In this document: positions 8,346 through 16,941 of the stretch, piece by piece
How positions within the stretch are numbered: the stretch's first letter is position 1
Layout of the letters: each line of letters starts with the position of its first letter
Source: UMGS1498 sp900552335
GTDB taxonomy: Bacteria > Bacillota_I > Bacilli_A > RF39 > UBA660
DNA length: 64,000 bases
NCBI GenBank assembly: GCA_902477075.1
Contig: CABSFU010000004.1
Span: 1-64,000, forward strand
Direction of reading: 5' to 3'
The notes under the pieces: generated by a model
What the model was told of the DNA's origin: nothing
The model's database searches: none
Seen by the model: only the letters and a program-made list of their open reading frames with translations
Made by a program: the position numbers and the translations under genes

Positions 8346-9323
8346 ATGAAGAACAAAGGATTTACATTAATAGAATTATTAGCTGTGATAGTAATATTAT
8401 CAGTGGTTACCTTAATTACAATACCCATGATAACAAATGTAATCGAAGAAAGTAAAAAGAAAGCACTTGCGTCTAGTATACAAGGATTAGTAGAATCCGC
8501 CAATTTGTATGCGATAGAAAATGATGGAGTCTATGAATTCTTGTTTGATAAGGAACATCAAGGAAGTACAAAAAAAGGAGAAAGTCTAGATTATAGAGGA
8601 ACCATAGATGGAGAAGGAAAGCTCTATTTAGATAAGGAAGGAAATGTCAGTGTTTGTATATCAAATGATACCTATTATGCATATAAAAACTATAATAGTG
8701 GAATTATCGTAGGAGAAAGAAAAACTGGAAATTGTATCATAGGATTTGATGCTTTAACAAATAAATATGTAGCAATGTTAGATAATGGAACAGGGAATGT
8801 TAGTAATGTGTATTCCAAAGATGAAGTAAATAACTTAGTAGATGAAAAAGCAACAGAATTAAATAATAAAATAACCAATAATACAAATGAAATCACAAAC
8901 ATGAAAAGTAATATCGAAGAATTACAAAATAATTTAAATAACTATGCTTTACAAAGTGAATTAGACAAAACAAATAGTAACTTAAATAATTTATCTAGTT
9001 TAGTAAATAATAACACGGAAAGTATTAATGGTTTTGATGGCAAACTAAAAAATAAAGCCAATATGTCAGAAAAACTATCTTCATCTACTTCATATTCTTT
9101 TGATATTGGACATGTAGATGAATTTATGGGTATAATGCAATTACAAAGAGGATATGTTAATCCAGATTATGCTTTATATGAGGTTCATATATTTAATCAG
9201 ACAGTATATTTTAATAAAATATCAGGTTCAGACCTTATTGCAAGTATGAAGTATTCAAAAGAAACTGGACAGATAAATATAACAACATCTAATAGTTGGT
9301 TGAGAATTAAAATATATTATTAA
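8346..9323 (+). CDS. type IV pilin-like protein with coiled-coil tail
   Basis: The N-terminus MKNKG/FTLIELLAVIVIL is a textbook class III/type IV prepilin leader with cleavage after Gly5 and the conserved Glu at +5 of the mature form. A pseudopilin-type helix and small domain (about 6-130) are followed by a long Asn/Glu-rich coiled coil (about 155-240) and a beta-rich C-terminal domain (about 250-325), reminiscent of phage tail-fibre tips. ATG 8346 has the better spacing to GTGAGGAG than 8340. No assembly ATPase or prepilin peptidase is nearby. Inference: a surface-displayed adhesin built on a pilin anchor. Confidence 0.7.
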   Translation: MKNKGFTLIELLAVIVILSVVTLITIPMITNVIEESKKKALASSIQGLVESANLYAIENDGVYEFLFDKEHQGSTKKGESLDYRGTIDGEGKLYLDKEGNVSVCISNDTYYAYKNYNSGIIVGERKTGNCIIGFDALTNKYVAMLDNGTGNVSNVYSKDEVNNLVDEKATELNNKITNNTNEITNMKSNIEELQNNLNNYALQSELDKTNSNLNNLSSLVNNNTESINGFDGKLKNKANMSEKLSSSTSYSFDIGHVDEFMGIMQLQRGYVNPDYALYEVHIFNQTVYFNKISGSDLIASMKYSKETGQINITTSNSWLRIKIYY

Positions 9324-9420
9324 TTAGCATTCAAAAATACTACAATCATTTTAATTTTATAAAAAAGAATGATATAACTTATGATATTTATACATTAATT
9401 TTAAAATCAATGATTCAATA

Positions 9421-9448
9421 AAAAAGAGTTCGCTTTTGAACTCTTTTT
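9421..9448 (+). terminator. intrinsic terminator
   Basis: AAAAAGAGTTC and GAACTCTTTTT form a strong stem with a T tail after the pilin-like gene. The reverse orientation also ends in Ts, so it may serve the convergent ssb gene. Confidence 0.75.
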
Positions 9449-9502
9449 GCTATGATAAAATTAAATTTGAAATTTTACAGTTTTTAGGGTGACAATAATA
9501 TT

Positions 9503-9829
9503 TTAATCTTTTTTACTAGATAAATAGGTTACTTTTTCAGCAACTACTTCTGTAATATTTTTATGAGTTTCATCATCTAATTCAATTACTCTTGTTTGGA
9601 TACGTCCTTTTACACCTAGTAAATCTCCTTTATGACAATACTCACTAGCAGACTCCGCAATTCCTTTCCAAAGTACACAATTGATAAAATCGGTATCATA
9701 TTCCCCATTAGAATTTTTATAACTTCTTGGTACTGCAAGAGTTATATTGGTGACTTTATTTCCACTTTCTGTTTCATAAAGTTCAGGATCACGAACCAAT
9801 CTGCCAACTAATACAGTTTGATTTAACAT
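9503..9829 (-). CDS. ssb: short single-stranded DNA-binding protein
   Basis: The 108-residue protein is a single OB fold: MLNQTVLVGRLVRDPEL start, FINCVLWKGIAE and GRIQTRV segments. It lacks the long acidic C-terminal tail of the main SSB, like B. subtilis SsbB, which acts in DNA uptake and recombination. A strong AAAGGAGGTTTT site precedes the ATG. It is transcribed alone on the minus strand. Confidence 0.88.
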   Translation of the reverse strand: MLNQTVLVGRLVRDPELYETESGNKVTNITLAVPRSYKNSNGEYDTDFINCVLWKGIAESASEYCHKGDLLGVKGRIQTRVIELDDETHKNITEVVAEKVTYLSSKKD

Positions 9830-10023
9830 TCAAAACCTCCTTTCTGGTTAACTACTTTAACAAACCCTTAGAATTTAATCAAATGAAGAATTTATGATAA
9901 TAGTACTCTTTAAAATGCCAATTTCAGAAAATGGTAAAACCAAATATTAAAAATAGAAAGGAAATCAAAACAAATTTAAAAAAATAGAATAAATTAAAAA
10001 TATTTTCTAAAAAAATAAATACG

Positions 10024-10032
10024 TGTTATAAT
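10024..10032 (+). promoter_or_regulatory. extended -10 promoter of lspA
   Basis: TGTTATAAT: a perfect TATAAT (10027-10032) with the upstream TGn extension, 17 bases before the lspA ATG. No good -35 box is seen. Confidence 0.55.
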
Positions 10033-10048
10033 AGTGTAGGTGAAAAAA

Positions 10049-10495
10049 ATGAAAAAAACCATATTCTTAACAACAGTCTTATTATTCATAGATCAATTAT
10101 CTAAAATTATAATTCGAAGATGTTTAGGTTTATTAGAATCTGTTATTATCATTCCCTCTTTTTTATCCATTACGTATGTAGAAAATAATGGAGCAGCTTT
10201 TAGTATTTTAGAAGGTAAAAAATGGTTACTTATTATTGTAACGATTCTAGTGTTGTTAGGAGTGTTTTATTATTTAAAAAATAAAAAAATAGATCATATA
10301 GATACTATTTTATATAGTCTTATCTTAAGTGGAATTTTAGGAAATTTGATAGATCGTATGATGCAAGGAACAGTTACAGATTTTATAGCATTTACGATAT
10401 TAAAAAAAAATATGCCAATTTTTAATTTAGCAGATACTTTCATTTGTATTGGCTGTATTAGTTTATTCATCAAGGAGGAAATATGCAAAAAATAG
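10049..10495 (+). CDS. lspA: lipoprotein signal peptidase (signal peptidase II)
   Basis: This 148-residue protein has four membrane helices and the catalytic aspartates of the family in NLIDRM and FNLADTFI, with the conserved VENNGAAFS block. It removes signal peptides from prolipoproteins in the membrane, which fits the lipoprotein genes in this window. ATG 10049 follows GGTG; an in-frame GTG at 10040 overlaps that site. The last 13 bases overlap the rluD-like gene, the usual lspA-rluD pair of Bacillota. Confidence 0.9.
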   Translation: MKKTIFLTTVLLFIDQLSKIIIRRCLGLLESVIIIPSFLSITYVENNGAAFSILEGKKWLLIIVTILVLLGVFYYLKNKKIDHIDTILYSLILSGILGNLIDRMMQGTVTDFIAFTILKKNMPIFNLADTFICIGCISLFIKEEICKK

Positions 10496-11379
10496 AATAT
10501 CAAAAGGAAGTAAACACAAGAATTGATACATACTTAATAGAAGAGCTACAATTAAGTCGCAGTAAAATTCAAAATATGATAAAAGAAAAAAAAATATTAG
10601 TAAATGATAAACCTGTCAAAAATAGTTATTTGCTAAAAAAGGGAGATCAAATTTTATCAGAAGAATATGTAGAAGAAGAAATGAAAGCAGTTCCAGAAAA
10701 AATGGATTTGGATATTGTTTATGAAGATGAAGATGTCATCGTAGTAAACAAAGCCAATGGAATAGTGGTACACCCAGCTGTTGGTAATAAAAATGGTACT
10801 CTTGTAAATGGCCTTTTATACCATTCCAAATTAAGTGATATCAATGGAGAATTTAGACCTGGCATTGTTCATCGTATTGATGCTTATACAACTGGATTAT
10901 TAGTAGTTGCTAAAAATAATGAAGCTCATCTTTCTTTAGCTAAGCAATTAGAAGAAAAAACAACAACTAGAAAATATATAGCGCTTGTTCATGGGGTAGT
11001 AAATACAGACACAGGAACCATAGATGCTCCAATTGGCCGTGATAAATTAGACCGAAAAAAAATGGCTGTTACGGATGTCAACGCTAAAAAAGCAGTAACT
11101 CATTTTAAAGTTTTAGAGCGTTATAAAGATACTACTTTAATAGAATTACAACTAGAAACGGGAAGAACTCATCAGATTCGTGTTCACATGGCCTATATAG
11201 GATATCCAGTTGTAAATGATCCTGTATATGGAAAAAGAAAATTAATCGATCATACAGGTCAATGTCTACATGCTGCTACTTTAGGGTTTATACATCCTAG
11301 AACTGGAAAATATATGGAATTTACAGCACCTCTTCCAGAATGCTTTATTCATATTTTAAACCAAGTTAAAGATTCATAA
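10483..11379 (+). CDS. rluD: RluD-family 23S rRNA pseudouridine synthase
   Basis: An S4 RNA-binding domain (about 1-60, RSKIQNMIKEKKILVNDKPV-like) is followed by the RluA-type catalytic domain with GIVHRIDAYTTGLLVVAKN, where the Asp is the catalytic residue, and a GRTHQIRVHM block. The 298 residues match the YlyB/RluD family acting on 23S rRNA. The canonical HRLDKDTSG motif is slightly altered to HRIDAYTTG. It is translationally coupled to lspA, with AAGGAGGA inside the lspA end. Confidence 0.88.
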   Translation: MQKIEYQKEVNTRIDTYLIEELQLSRSKIQNMIKEKKILVNDKPVKNSYLLKKGDQILSEEYVEEEMKAVPEKMDLDIVYEDEDVIVVNKANGIVVHPAVGNKNGTLVNGLLYHSKLSDINGEFRPGIVHRIDAYTTGLLVVAKNNEAHLSLAKQLEEKTTTRKYIALVHGVVNTDTGTIDAPIGRDKLDRKKMAVTDVNAKKAVTHFKVLERYKDTTLIELQLETGRTHQIRVHMAYIGYPVVNDPVYGKRKLIDHTGQCLHAATLGFIHPRTGKYMEFTAPLPECFIHILNQVKDS

Positions 11380-11818
11380 AATAAATAGTTAAGCTTAAAA
11401 CAACTGCAAATAGATTAAAAAATACATAAGGAAGTAAAAAATTAGCTGCTTTTTTATCCAATGATTTTGTTTCATAATATAAGAAAAGGGAAGTAATAAA
11501 ATTACCTAATGCAATAATGAAACTAAAAAATAACTGTTTAAAATAAAAAAGTACATAAGTAAATAATTCATTAAAAATATAATTGCTAATAAGAGCCTTA
11601 TTATAGTCAGGAATATACTTGAATTGGTACATATGATAAATAATGGATATACTAATAGAAATAAGAAAATATAAAATAGTCCAAACAATTCCATATAGTG
11701 GTTTTGGTAGAGCAAAAAAGGGAAGATTTAATTGATCAAAAAAAGAAAAATCTCTAATAAAAAAAGAAGGAATTAAAAATAAAAGAAAAGAACTTAAAAA
11801 GATAAAAATTTTTTTCAT
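11366..11818 (-). CDS. tspO: TspO/MBR family membrane protein
   Basis: Five hydrophobic helices span 150 residues, with family signatures LPKPLYGIVWTILYFLI, NYIFNELFTYV and LLPYVFFNLFAVVLSLTIYFMN. TspO proteins bind porphyrins or other hydrophobic ligands in stress responses. The 3' end overlaps the convergent rluD-like gene by 14 bases. AAGGTGATGCT precedes the start. Confidence 0.8.
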   Translation of the reverse strand: MKKIFIFLSSFLLFLIPSFFIRDFSFFDQLNLPFFALPKPLYGIVWTILYFLISISISIIYHMYQFKYIPDYNKALISNYIFNELFTYVLFYFKQLFFSFIIALGNFITSLFLYYETKSLDKKAANFLLPYVFFNLFAVVLSLTIYFMNL

Positions 11819-11873
11819 AGCATCACCTTATTACATACTATGAAAAGAAATGAAAAATATTACGGAGGTTATT

Positions 11874-13022
11874 ATGGCAGAAAAAGAAAAAATGGATGAA
11901 ATTGTAATGAAACTATTGCATTACTTTATAACAGAAAAAGAATACAACCCTATTATTTTACATGGTGCTAAAAATGAAATTTGGTTAGAAAATTTTACAA
12001 GTGAATTTGGAATTGTAAGAATTGTAACAGATTATATTCATAATGATGAACAAATGAATTTTGATATTTTTAAAACAAAACGAATAGCAGCTAAAATAGG
12101 AAGAAAAACTTTTGCATTTCATATTCACATTTTAAGTCTTTATTTAAATTTAGGTGATAATGTTCATATGGAAAAATTTGAAAATGTAAATCAAATGGAA
12201 TGTATTTCATTAAATGAAATGGAAGATTTAAAAGAAAATGAAGTGATAAAAAATAATTTACCAGATATTTTAGATAATATGGATTTCAAAGAAGATGGCT
12301 TTGAATTATTCATGAAATTGACAGCGGATATAGCATCTAAAAATGAGGACAATAATGCCAAAGCAGAAGATGTATTTAAACCAAAAGTTCCCGTAGTTAC
12401 TTATAGCTTAATGGGAATAAATATTCTTTTATTTCTTGCTATGTATTTTTGGGGAAATGGAAGTGAAGATGCTTTAACCCTTTTAAAATTTGGCGCTAAT
12501 TATGCTCCTATGGTTAAGATGGGCGAGTATTACCGCCTTATTACAGCTGGTTTTTTACATATTGGGATTTTTCATTTATTCTTTAATATGTATGCTTTAT
12601 ATATTGTTGGAAGTCAATTAGAAGGATTCATTGGAAAAACAAAATTTATAATCATTTACTTTGGTAGTATGATAACAGGTAATTTGATGGGTTCTTTATT
12701 CTTAGGAAACAGTATTAGTGCGGGAGCTAGTGGAGCTATTTTCGGATTATTTGGTGCATTACTTTATTTTGGATATCATTATCGTGTTTATCTAGGCAAT
12801 ATGATGACTTCTCAAATTATTCCTGTTTTAATTTTAAACTTCTTACTAGGGTTTATGATAAAAGGAATTGATTTAGCTAGTCATATTGGTGGATTTATAG
12901 GAGGTTTACTTTTATTATGGGCATTAGGCGTTACTTATAAATCTAAGAAAAATGATAAAATACAAGGTTGGATTTTATTCATGATGTTCTTTCTCTTTTT
13001 ATTATTTCTTGTCCTTAGATAG
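11874..13022 (+). CDS. rhomboid intramembrane serine protease
   Basis: The 382-residue product has a soluble N-terminal domain (about 1-165) and a six- to seven-helix rhomboid domain. The nucleophile is in GASGAIFG and the partner His in SHIGGF; HLFFNMYALYIVG forms the family's HxxxN motif. Rhomboids cleave membrane proteins within the bilayer; B. subtilis GluP has a similar long N-terminal domain. ATG 11874 follows ACGGAGG; the ATG at 11850 lacks a ribosome site. Confidence 0.88.
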   Translation: MAEKEKMDEIVMKLLHYFITEKEYNPIILHGAKNEIWLENFTSEFGIVRIVTDYIHNDEQMNFDIFKTKRIAAKIGRKTFAFHIHILSLYLNLGDNVHMEKFENVNQMECISLNEMEDLKENEVIKNNLPDILDNMDFKEDGFELFMKLTADIASKNEDNNAKAEDVFKPKVPVVTYSLMGINILLFLAMYFWGNGSEDALTLLKFGANYAPMVKMGEYYRLITAGFLHIGIFHLFFNMYALYIVGSQLEGFIGKTKFIIIYFGSMITGNLMGSLFLGNSISAGASGAIFGLFGALLYFGYHYRVYLGNMMTSQIIPVLILNFLLGFMIKGIDLASHIGGFIGGLLLLWALGVTYKSKKNDKIQGWILFMMFFLFLLFLVLR

Positions 13023-13040
13023 TATTTACTATCTTTTTTT
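13018..13040 (+). terminator. terminator of the rhomboid gene
   Basis: GATAGT (13018-13023) pairs with ACTATC (13028-13033) followed by seven Ts; the stem overlaps the stop codon. Confidence 0.75.
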
Positions 13041-13102
13041 ATACAATTTTTTTTACAAAGATGTAGAGATGATTTGAATATTTTTCTTTTTTACGCTATA
13101 CT

Positions 13103-13108
13103 TATAAT
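13103..13108 (+). promoter_or_regulatory. -10 box of the YerB-like gene
   Basis: A perfect TATAAT lies 14 bases before the start; the -35 region is weak. Confidence 0.45.
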
Positions 13109-13122
13109 AGGATGTGATAAGA

Positions 13123-14163
13123 ATGAAAAAGATATTTTTGAGTTTACTATGTTTACTTACCTTGATAACATTTACAGGATGTGGTAAAAAAGAAGAAATT
13201 AGTTTACCTACAGAAGAAAAAGAACCAGAAGTTGTGAAAAAATTACAAATTATAAATGAAGATTCTGATTCAAGAGTAATTGCTGTACAAATTAATAATC
13301 ATAATCAAGCAAGAATCAATCATGCTGGTTTACAAGATGCTTTCTTAATTTATGAAATGATTGTAGAGGGCGGAATTACTAGAATGACAGCTTATTTTAA
13401 AGATCAAACAACTACTAAAATTGGTAGTGTTCGTAGTGCTAGACCATACTTTCTAGATTATGCTTTAGAAAATGATGCCATTTACGTTCATTATGGATTT
13501 AGTGAACAAGCAAGACAGGATATAGCAACCCTTGGCGTAGATAATATCAACGGATTATATGATGATGCTTTTTGGCGAGATACTACCTTGAAGGTAAATT
13601 GGGAACATAAGGCTTTTACTAATATGGAAAAAATCAATGATATGGTAGCAAAAAAAGGATATCGTACTACTAGTACCCAAAAAACTGTACTAAATTATAG
13701 TGTTGATGAAATTGATTTAGCTGAAAAAGAGACCACTACTTTAGAGGATGGTACAGAAACAACTACTATTACAAATCCAGCCAATTCTGTGACTATTCCG
13801 TATTCTACTTATATGACAGTAAGATATGATTATGATGCCGATAAAAAAGTGTATAATCGTTTTGCCAATGGTGTAGCGCATACAGATGCCATTACAAAAG
13901 AACAATATCATTTTAAAAATATTATTATAGCTAAAATTAAAAATTATGCGATTGATAGTTATGGTAGACAGGCACTAGATAATATTGGAACAGGTAGTGG
14001 ATATTACATTACCGATGGTTGCGTTAAAGAAATCACATGGTCAAAATCATCTCGTTCTGCTCAAACCGTTTACAAGTATTTAGATGGTTCTGAAATTAAA
14101 GTAAATGATGGAAACACCTTTATTCAGATTGTTCCAATCAATAGTGAGATTACTTTTAAATAA
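13123..14163 (+). CDS. yerB: YerB-like DUF3048 lipoprotein
   Basis: The 346-residue product has a signal peptide ending in a lipobox (TFTGC) near residue 20, so it should be lipidated and exported. The mature part shows the DUF3048 layout: N-terminal half with NNHNQARINHAGLQDA, EGGITRMTAYF and IGSVRSARPYFLDYA, and a C-terminal half with a YFTDGCVKEITW-like segment. The function of this Bacillota family is not established; the fold is thought to be enzymatic or sugar-binding. ATG 13123 is preferred over an in-frame GTG at 13114. Confidence 0.85.
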   Translation: MKKIFLSLLCLLTLITFTGCGKKEEISLPTEEKEPEVVKKLQIINEDSDSRVIAVQINNHNQARINHAGLQDAFLIYEMIVEGGITRMTAYFKDQTTTKIGSVRSARPYFLDYALENDAIYVHYGFSEQARQDIATLGVDNINGLYDDAFWRDTTLKVNWEHKAFTNMEKINDMVAKKGYRTTSTQKTVLNYSVDEIDLAEKETTTLEDGTETTTITNPANSVTIPYSTYMTVRYDYDADKKVYNRFANGVAHTDAITKEQYHFKNIIIAKIKNYAIDSYGRQALDNIGTGSGYYITDGCVKEITWSKSSRSAQTVYKYLDGSEIKVNDGNTFIQIVPINSEITFK

Positions 14164-14169
14164 AAACAG

Positions 14170-14198
14170 TTGCAATATCATAAAATATAGTGTATATT
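14170..14198 (+). promoter_or_regulatory. rpsO promoter
   Basis: TTGCAA (14170-14175), 17 bases, TATATT (14193-14198). Confidence 0.7.
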
Positions 14199-14207
14199 AT
14201 ATATGTA

Positions 14208-14262
14208 CTTATTCGTGGAATTAAGAAGATCCGACTTATTTCTAGGAATAAAGCGAATAATA
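14208..14262 (+). promoter_or_regulatory. rpsO leader, putative S15 autoregulatory RNA
   Basis: TATTCG (14210-14215) pairs with CGAATA (14254-14259) and encloses a second hairpin, CTTATT/AATAAAG, forming a three-way-junction-like structure that ends just before the GAGAGGAG site. Gram-positive rpsO leaders are bound by S15 to repress its own synthesis. Position and folding fit; conservation was not tested. Confidence 0.6.
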
Positions 14263-14278
14263 GAGAGGAGAAAATTTT

Positions 14279-14548
14279 ATGGCATTAAGTAAAATTGAAA
14301 AAGAACAAATTGTTAAAAAATATGCTAGAACGGAAGGAGATACAGGATCTGCAGAAGTTCAGATTGCTATTTTAACAAAAGAAATTAATGACTTAACAGA
14401 ACACTTAAAGGAACATAAACATGATTTCCATTCAAGACGTGGTTTACTTAAAAAAGTTGGTAGAAGAAGAAGTTTATTAAACTACTTATTAAAAACTGAT
14501 GTAACACGTTATAGAGCAATTGTTAAATCATTAGGTTTAAGAAAATAA
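14279..14548 (+). CDS. rpsO: 30S ribosomal protein S15
   Basis: The protein has 89 residues, the usual length, with the full S15 signature (FHSRRGLLKKVGRRRSLLNYL) and the GDTGSAEVQIAILT block. It binds 16S rRNA in the central domain of the small subunit. It has its own promoter and structured leader and lies before pnp, the conserved rpsO-pnp order. Confidence 0.97.
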   Translation: MALSKIEKEQIVKKYARTEGDTGSAEVQIAILTKEINDLTEHLKEHKHDFHSRRGLLKKVGRRRSLLNYLLKTDVTRYRAIVKSLGLRK

Positions 14549-14557
14549 TAATTTAGT

Positions 14558-14584
14558 AGGCACTCTTTTTTGGGTGTCTTTTAT
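14558..14584 (+). terminator. terminator-like hairpin after rpsO
   Basis: GGCACTC pairs with GGGTGTC (wobble pairs) and is followed by TTTT. Probably leaky, since pnp lies downstream with no clear promoter of its own. Confidence 0.55.
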
Positions 14585-14604
14585 ATTAACAAAAGGATCA
14601 GCAG

Positions 14605-14793
14605 ATGAAAAAAATTGAGGTATCTGATGCTGCAATGAATGGAATTACGAATACTACAAAGTATAAACCCATTTATTCAGAAGAATATAAAAAACTTCAA
14701 GAAGAAGCAAATGAGAGAATAAAAGAAAATTTTAAAGATTACAAAAGAGCTTATCAAAAAGCTAAAAATTATATTTGTGGTAAAAGGAGGTAA
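14605..14793 (+). CDS. small basic protein (62 aa) between rpsO and pnp
   Basis: A Lys/Glu-rich helical protein without a membrane segment (KKLQEEANERIKENFKDYKRAYQKAKNY). An AAAGGA site lies before the ATG, and the pnp ribosome site overlaps its end, so it is probably translated with pnp. The family is not recognised; its place and charge suggest an RNA-related role, but that is a guess. Confidence 0.6.
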   Translation: MKKIEVSDAAMNGITNTTKYKPIYSEEYKKLQEEANERIKENFKDYKRAYQKAKNYICGKRR

Positions 14794-14795
14794 CA

Positions 14796-16931
14796 ATGAA
14801 AAAAACATTTGAATTAAATTTTAGAGGAAAAAAATTAATTGTAGAACATGGTGAATTAGCCAAACAAGCACATGGTGCAGTATTAGTAAGATATGGTGAT
14901 ACAGTGATCTTATCAACGGTTGTAGTATCTAAAAATGCTAATATCTTATCAGATTTCTTTCCTTTAATGGTTTTATATCAAGAAAAATTATATTCTGTAG
15001 GAAAAATACCAGGAGGATTTATTAAAAGAGAAGGAAGACCAACAGATGCAGCTACTTTAGCGGCTCGTATGATTGATCGACCAATGAGACCAATGTTTCC
15101 AGAAGACTTTAGAAATGAAGTACAAGTTGTAAATACAGTATTATCTGTAGATAACGATTATTCACCTGAACTTGCAGCAATGTTTGGATCTAGTTTATGT
15201 ACTTGTATTTCTAAAATTCCATTTGATGGACCAATTGCTGGTGTAAAAGTAGGTAGAGTCAATGGAGAATTTATTATCAATCCAACTCCAGATGAATTAG
15301 AAGTATCAGACATTGATTTAACGGTTGCTGGTACAAAATATGCCATAAACATGGTAGAGGCTGGTTCTAAAGAAGTATCAGAGTCAGATATGTTAGAAGC
15401 TTTGATGTTTGGACATGAAGCTGTAAAAGAACTATGCGAATTTCAAGAAGAAATTATAAAAGAAATTGGCGTAGAAAAAATGGAATATGAAAAACTAGAA
15501 ATAGAAGATTCTTTAAGAAAAGAAATAGAAGAATCAGCAGCTCTTAAATTAGATCAAGCAATGCGTATTAAAGAAAAACAAGAAAAATATGCTGCTATTG
15601 ATTGTGTAAAAGAAGAAGTTGTAAATCAATATACAGAAGAAAATAGCAACCTAGACAAAGAAGAATTGAACATTTTAATTACAAAAGTAAAATTAGTTTT
15701 AGAATCAATTGAATATGATATTTTTAGAGCAATTACTGTTAACGAAAAAACAAGAGCAGATGGAAGAAAAATAGATGAAATTAGACCATTGTCTACTGAC
15801 ATTGATCTTCTTCCTAGAACACATGGTAGTGCTTTATTTACCAGGGGAGAAACACAAGCTTTAGCAGTTACAACATTAGGCGCGTTAAATGAATACCAAG
15901 TGTTAGATGGCATTAGTTTAGAAGCCGAAAAACATTTTATGTTACATTATAATTTTCCTCAATTCAGTGTAGGAGAAACAGGAAGATATGGTTCTCCTGG
16001 AAGAAGAGAAATTGGTCATGGTGCTTTAGGAGAAAGATGTTTAAAACAAGTCATGCCAAGTGAAGAAGAATTTCCATATACAGTTAGAGTAGTATCTGAA
16101 ATATTAGAATCAAATGGTTCTTCTAGTCAAGCAACAATATGTGCTGGATGTATGAGTTTAATGGCAGCTGGTGTTCCAATTAAGGCTCCAGTAGCAGGAA
16201 TTGCTATGGGACTTATTACATCAAAAGATGGAAAAGATTACACCATTTTAACAGATATCCAAGGAATGGAAGATCATTTAGGAGATATGGATTTTAAAGT
16301 TGGTGGTACTAGAAAAGGAATTTGTTCTTTACAAATGGATATCAAGATTAAAGGTATTACCAAAGAAATTTTAAAAGAAGCTTTGGAACAAGCTAAAAAA
16401 GCTCGTATGCAAATTTTAGATGTCATGGAAAAACAAATTGCAGAACCAAGAAAAGAAGTAAGCAAATATGCACCAAAAACTTGTATTTTTATGATTAATC
16501 CAGATAAAATTAAAGACGTCATTGGTAAAGGTGGCGAAATGATTACCAAAATAATCTGTGAAGCTAGTAATGTTACATCTGTTAGTGATGTTAATGCTGT
16601 TAAGGTTGATTTAGAAGATGATGGAAAAGTAATTATTTACCACTATGATCAAGAAATTATCGATAAAACAGCTGAAATGATTAAATCAATTGTTAGAGAA
16701 GTAGAAGATGGCAAAGTATATAAAGGTAAAGTTGTAAAAGTAGAAGATTTTGGTTGTTTTGTAGAATTATGGCCAGGATGTGAAGGATTAGTACATGTGT
16801 CTAAATTAGCAGAAGAACGTGTTGAAAATCCAAATGATGTTGTAAAAGTAGGAGACGAAATTTTAGTAAAATCATTAGGGTATGATAAAAAGGGAAGATT
16901 AAATTTATCTAGGAAAGATGCTCTAAAATAA
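14796..16931 (+). CDS. pnp: polynucleotide phosphorylase
   Basis: 711 residues, normal length. Two RNase PH domains (about 10-140 and 310-540) flank a helical linker. The catalytic region contains GSALFTRGETQ and TDIQGMEDHLGDMDFK with the metal-binding Asp residues. A KH domain (about 555-610, IGKGGEMITKI) and an S1 domain (about 620-690, GKVVKVEDFGCFVEL) bind RNA. It degrades RNA 3' to 5' by phosphorolysis. AAAGGAGG precedes the ATG. Confidence 0.97.
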   Translation: MKKTFELNFRGKKLIVEHGELAKQAHGAVLVRYGDTVILSTVVVSKNANILSDFFPLMVLYQEKLYSVGKIPGGFIKREGRPTDAATLAARMIDRPMRPMFPEDFRNEVQVVNTVLSVDNDYSPELAAMFGSSLCTCISKIPFDGPIAGVKVGRVNGEFIINPTPDELEVSDIDLTVAGTKYAINMVEAGSKEVSESDMLEALMFGHEAVKELCEFQEEIIKEIGVEKMEYEKLEIEDSLRKEIEESAALKLDQAMRIKEKQEKYAAIDCVKEEVVNQYTEENSNLDKEELNILITKVKLVLESIEYDIFRAITVNEKTRADGRKIDEIRPLSTDIDLLPRTHGSALFTRGETQALAVTTLGALNEYQVLDGISLEAEKHFMLHYNFPQFSVGETGRYGSPGRREIGHGALGERCLKQVMPSEEEFPYTVRVVSEILESNGSSSQATICAGCMSLMAAGVPIKAPVAGIAMGLITSKDGKDYTILTDIQGMEDHLGDMDFKVGGTRKGICSLQMDIKIKGITKEILKEALEQAKKARMQILDVMEKQIAEPRKEVSKYAPKTCIFMINPDKIKDVIGKGGEMITKIICEASNVTSVSDVNAVKVDLEDDGKVIIYHYDQEIIDKTAEMIKSIVREVEDGKVYKGKVVKVEDFGCFVELWPGCEGLVHVSKLAEERVENPNDVVKVGDEILVKSLGYDKKGRLNLSRKDALK

Positions 16932-16941
16932 GGGTGGTTGT

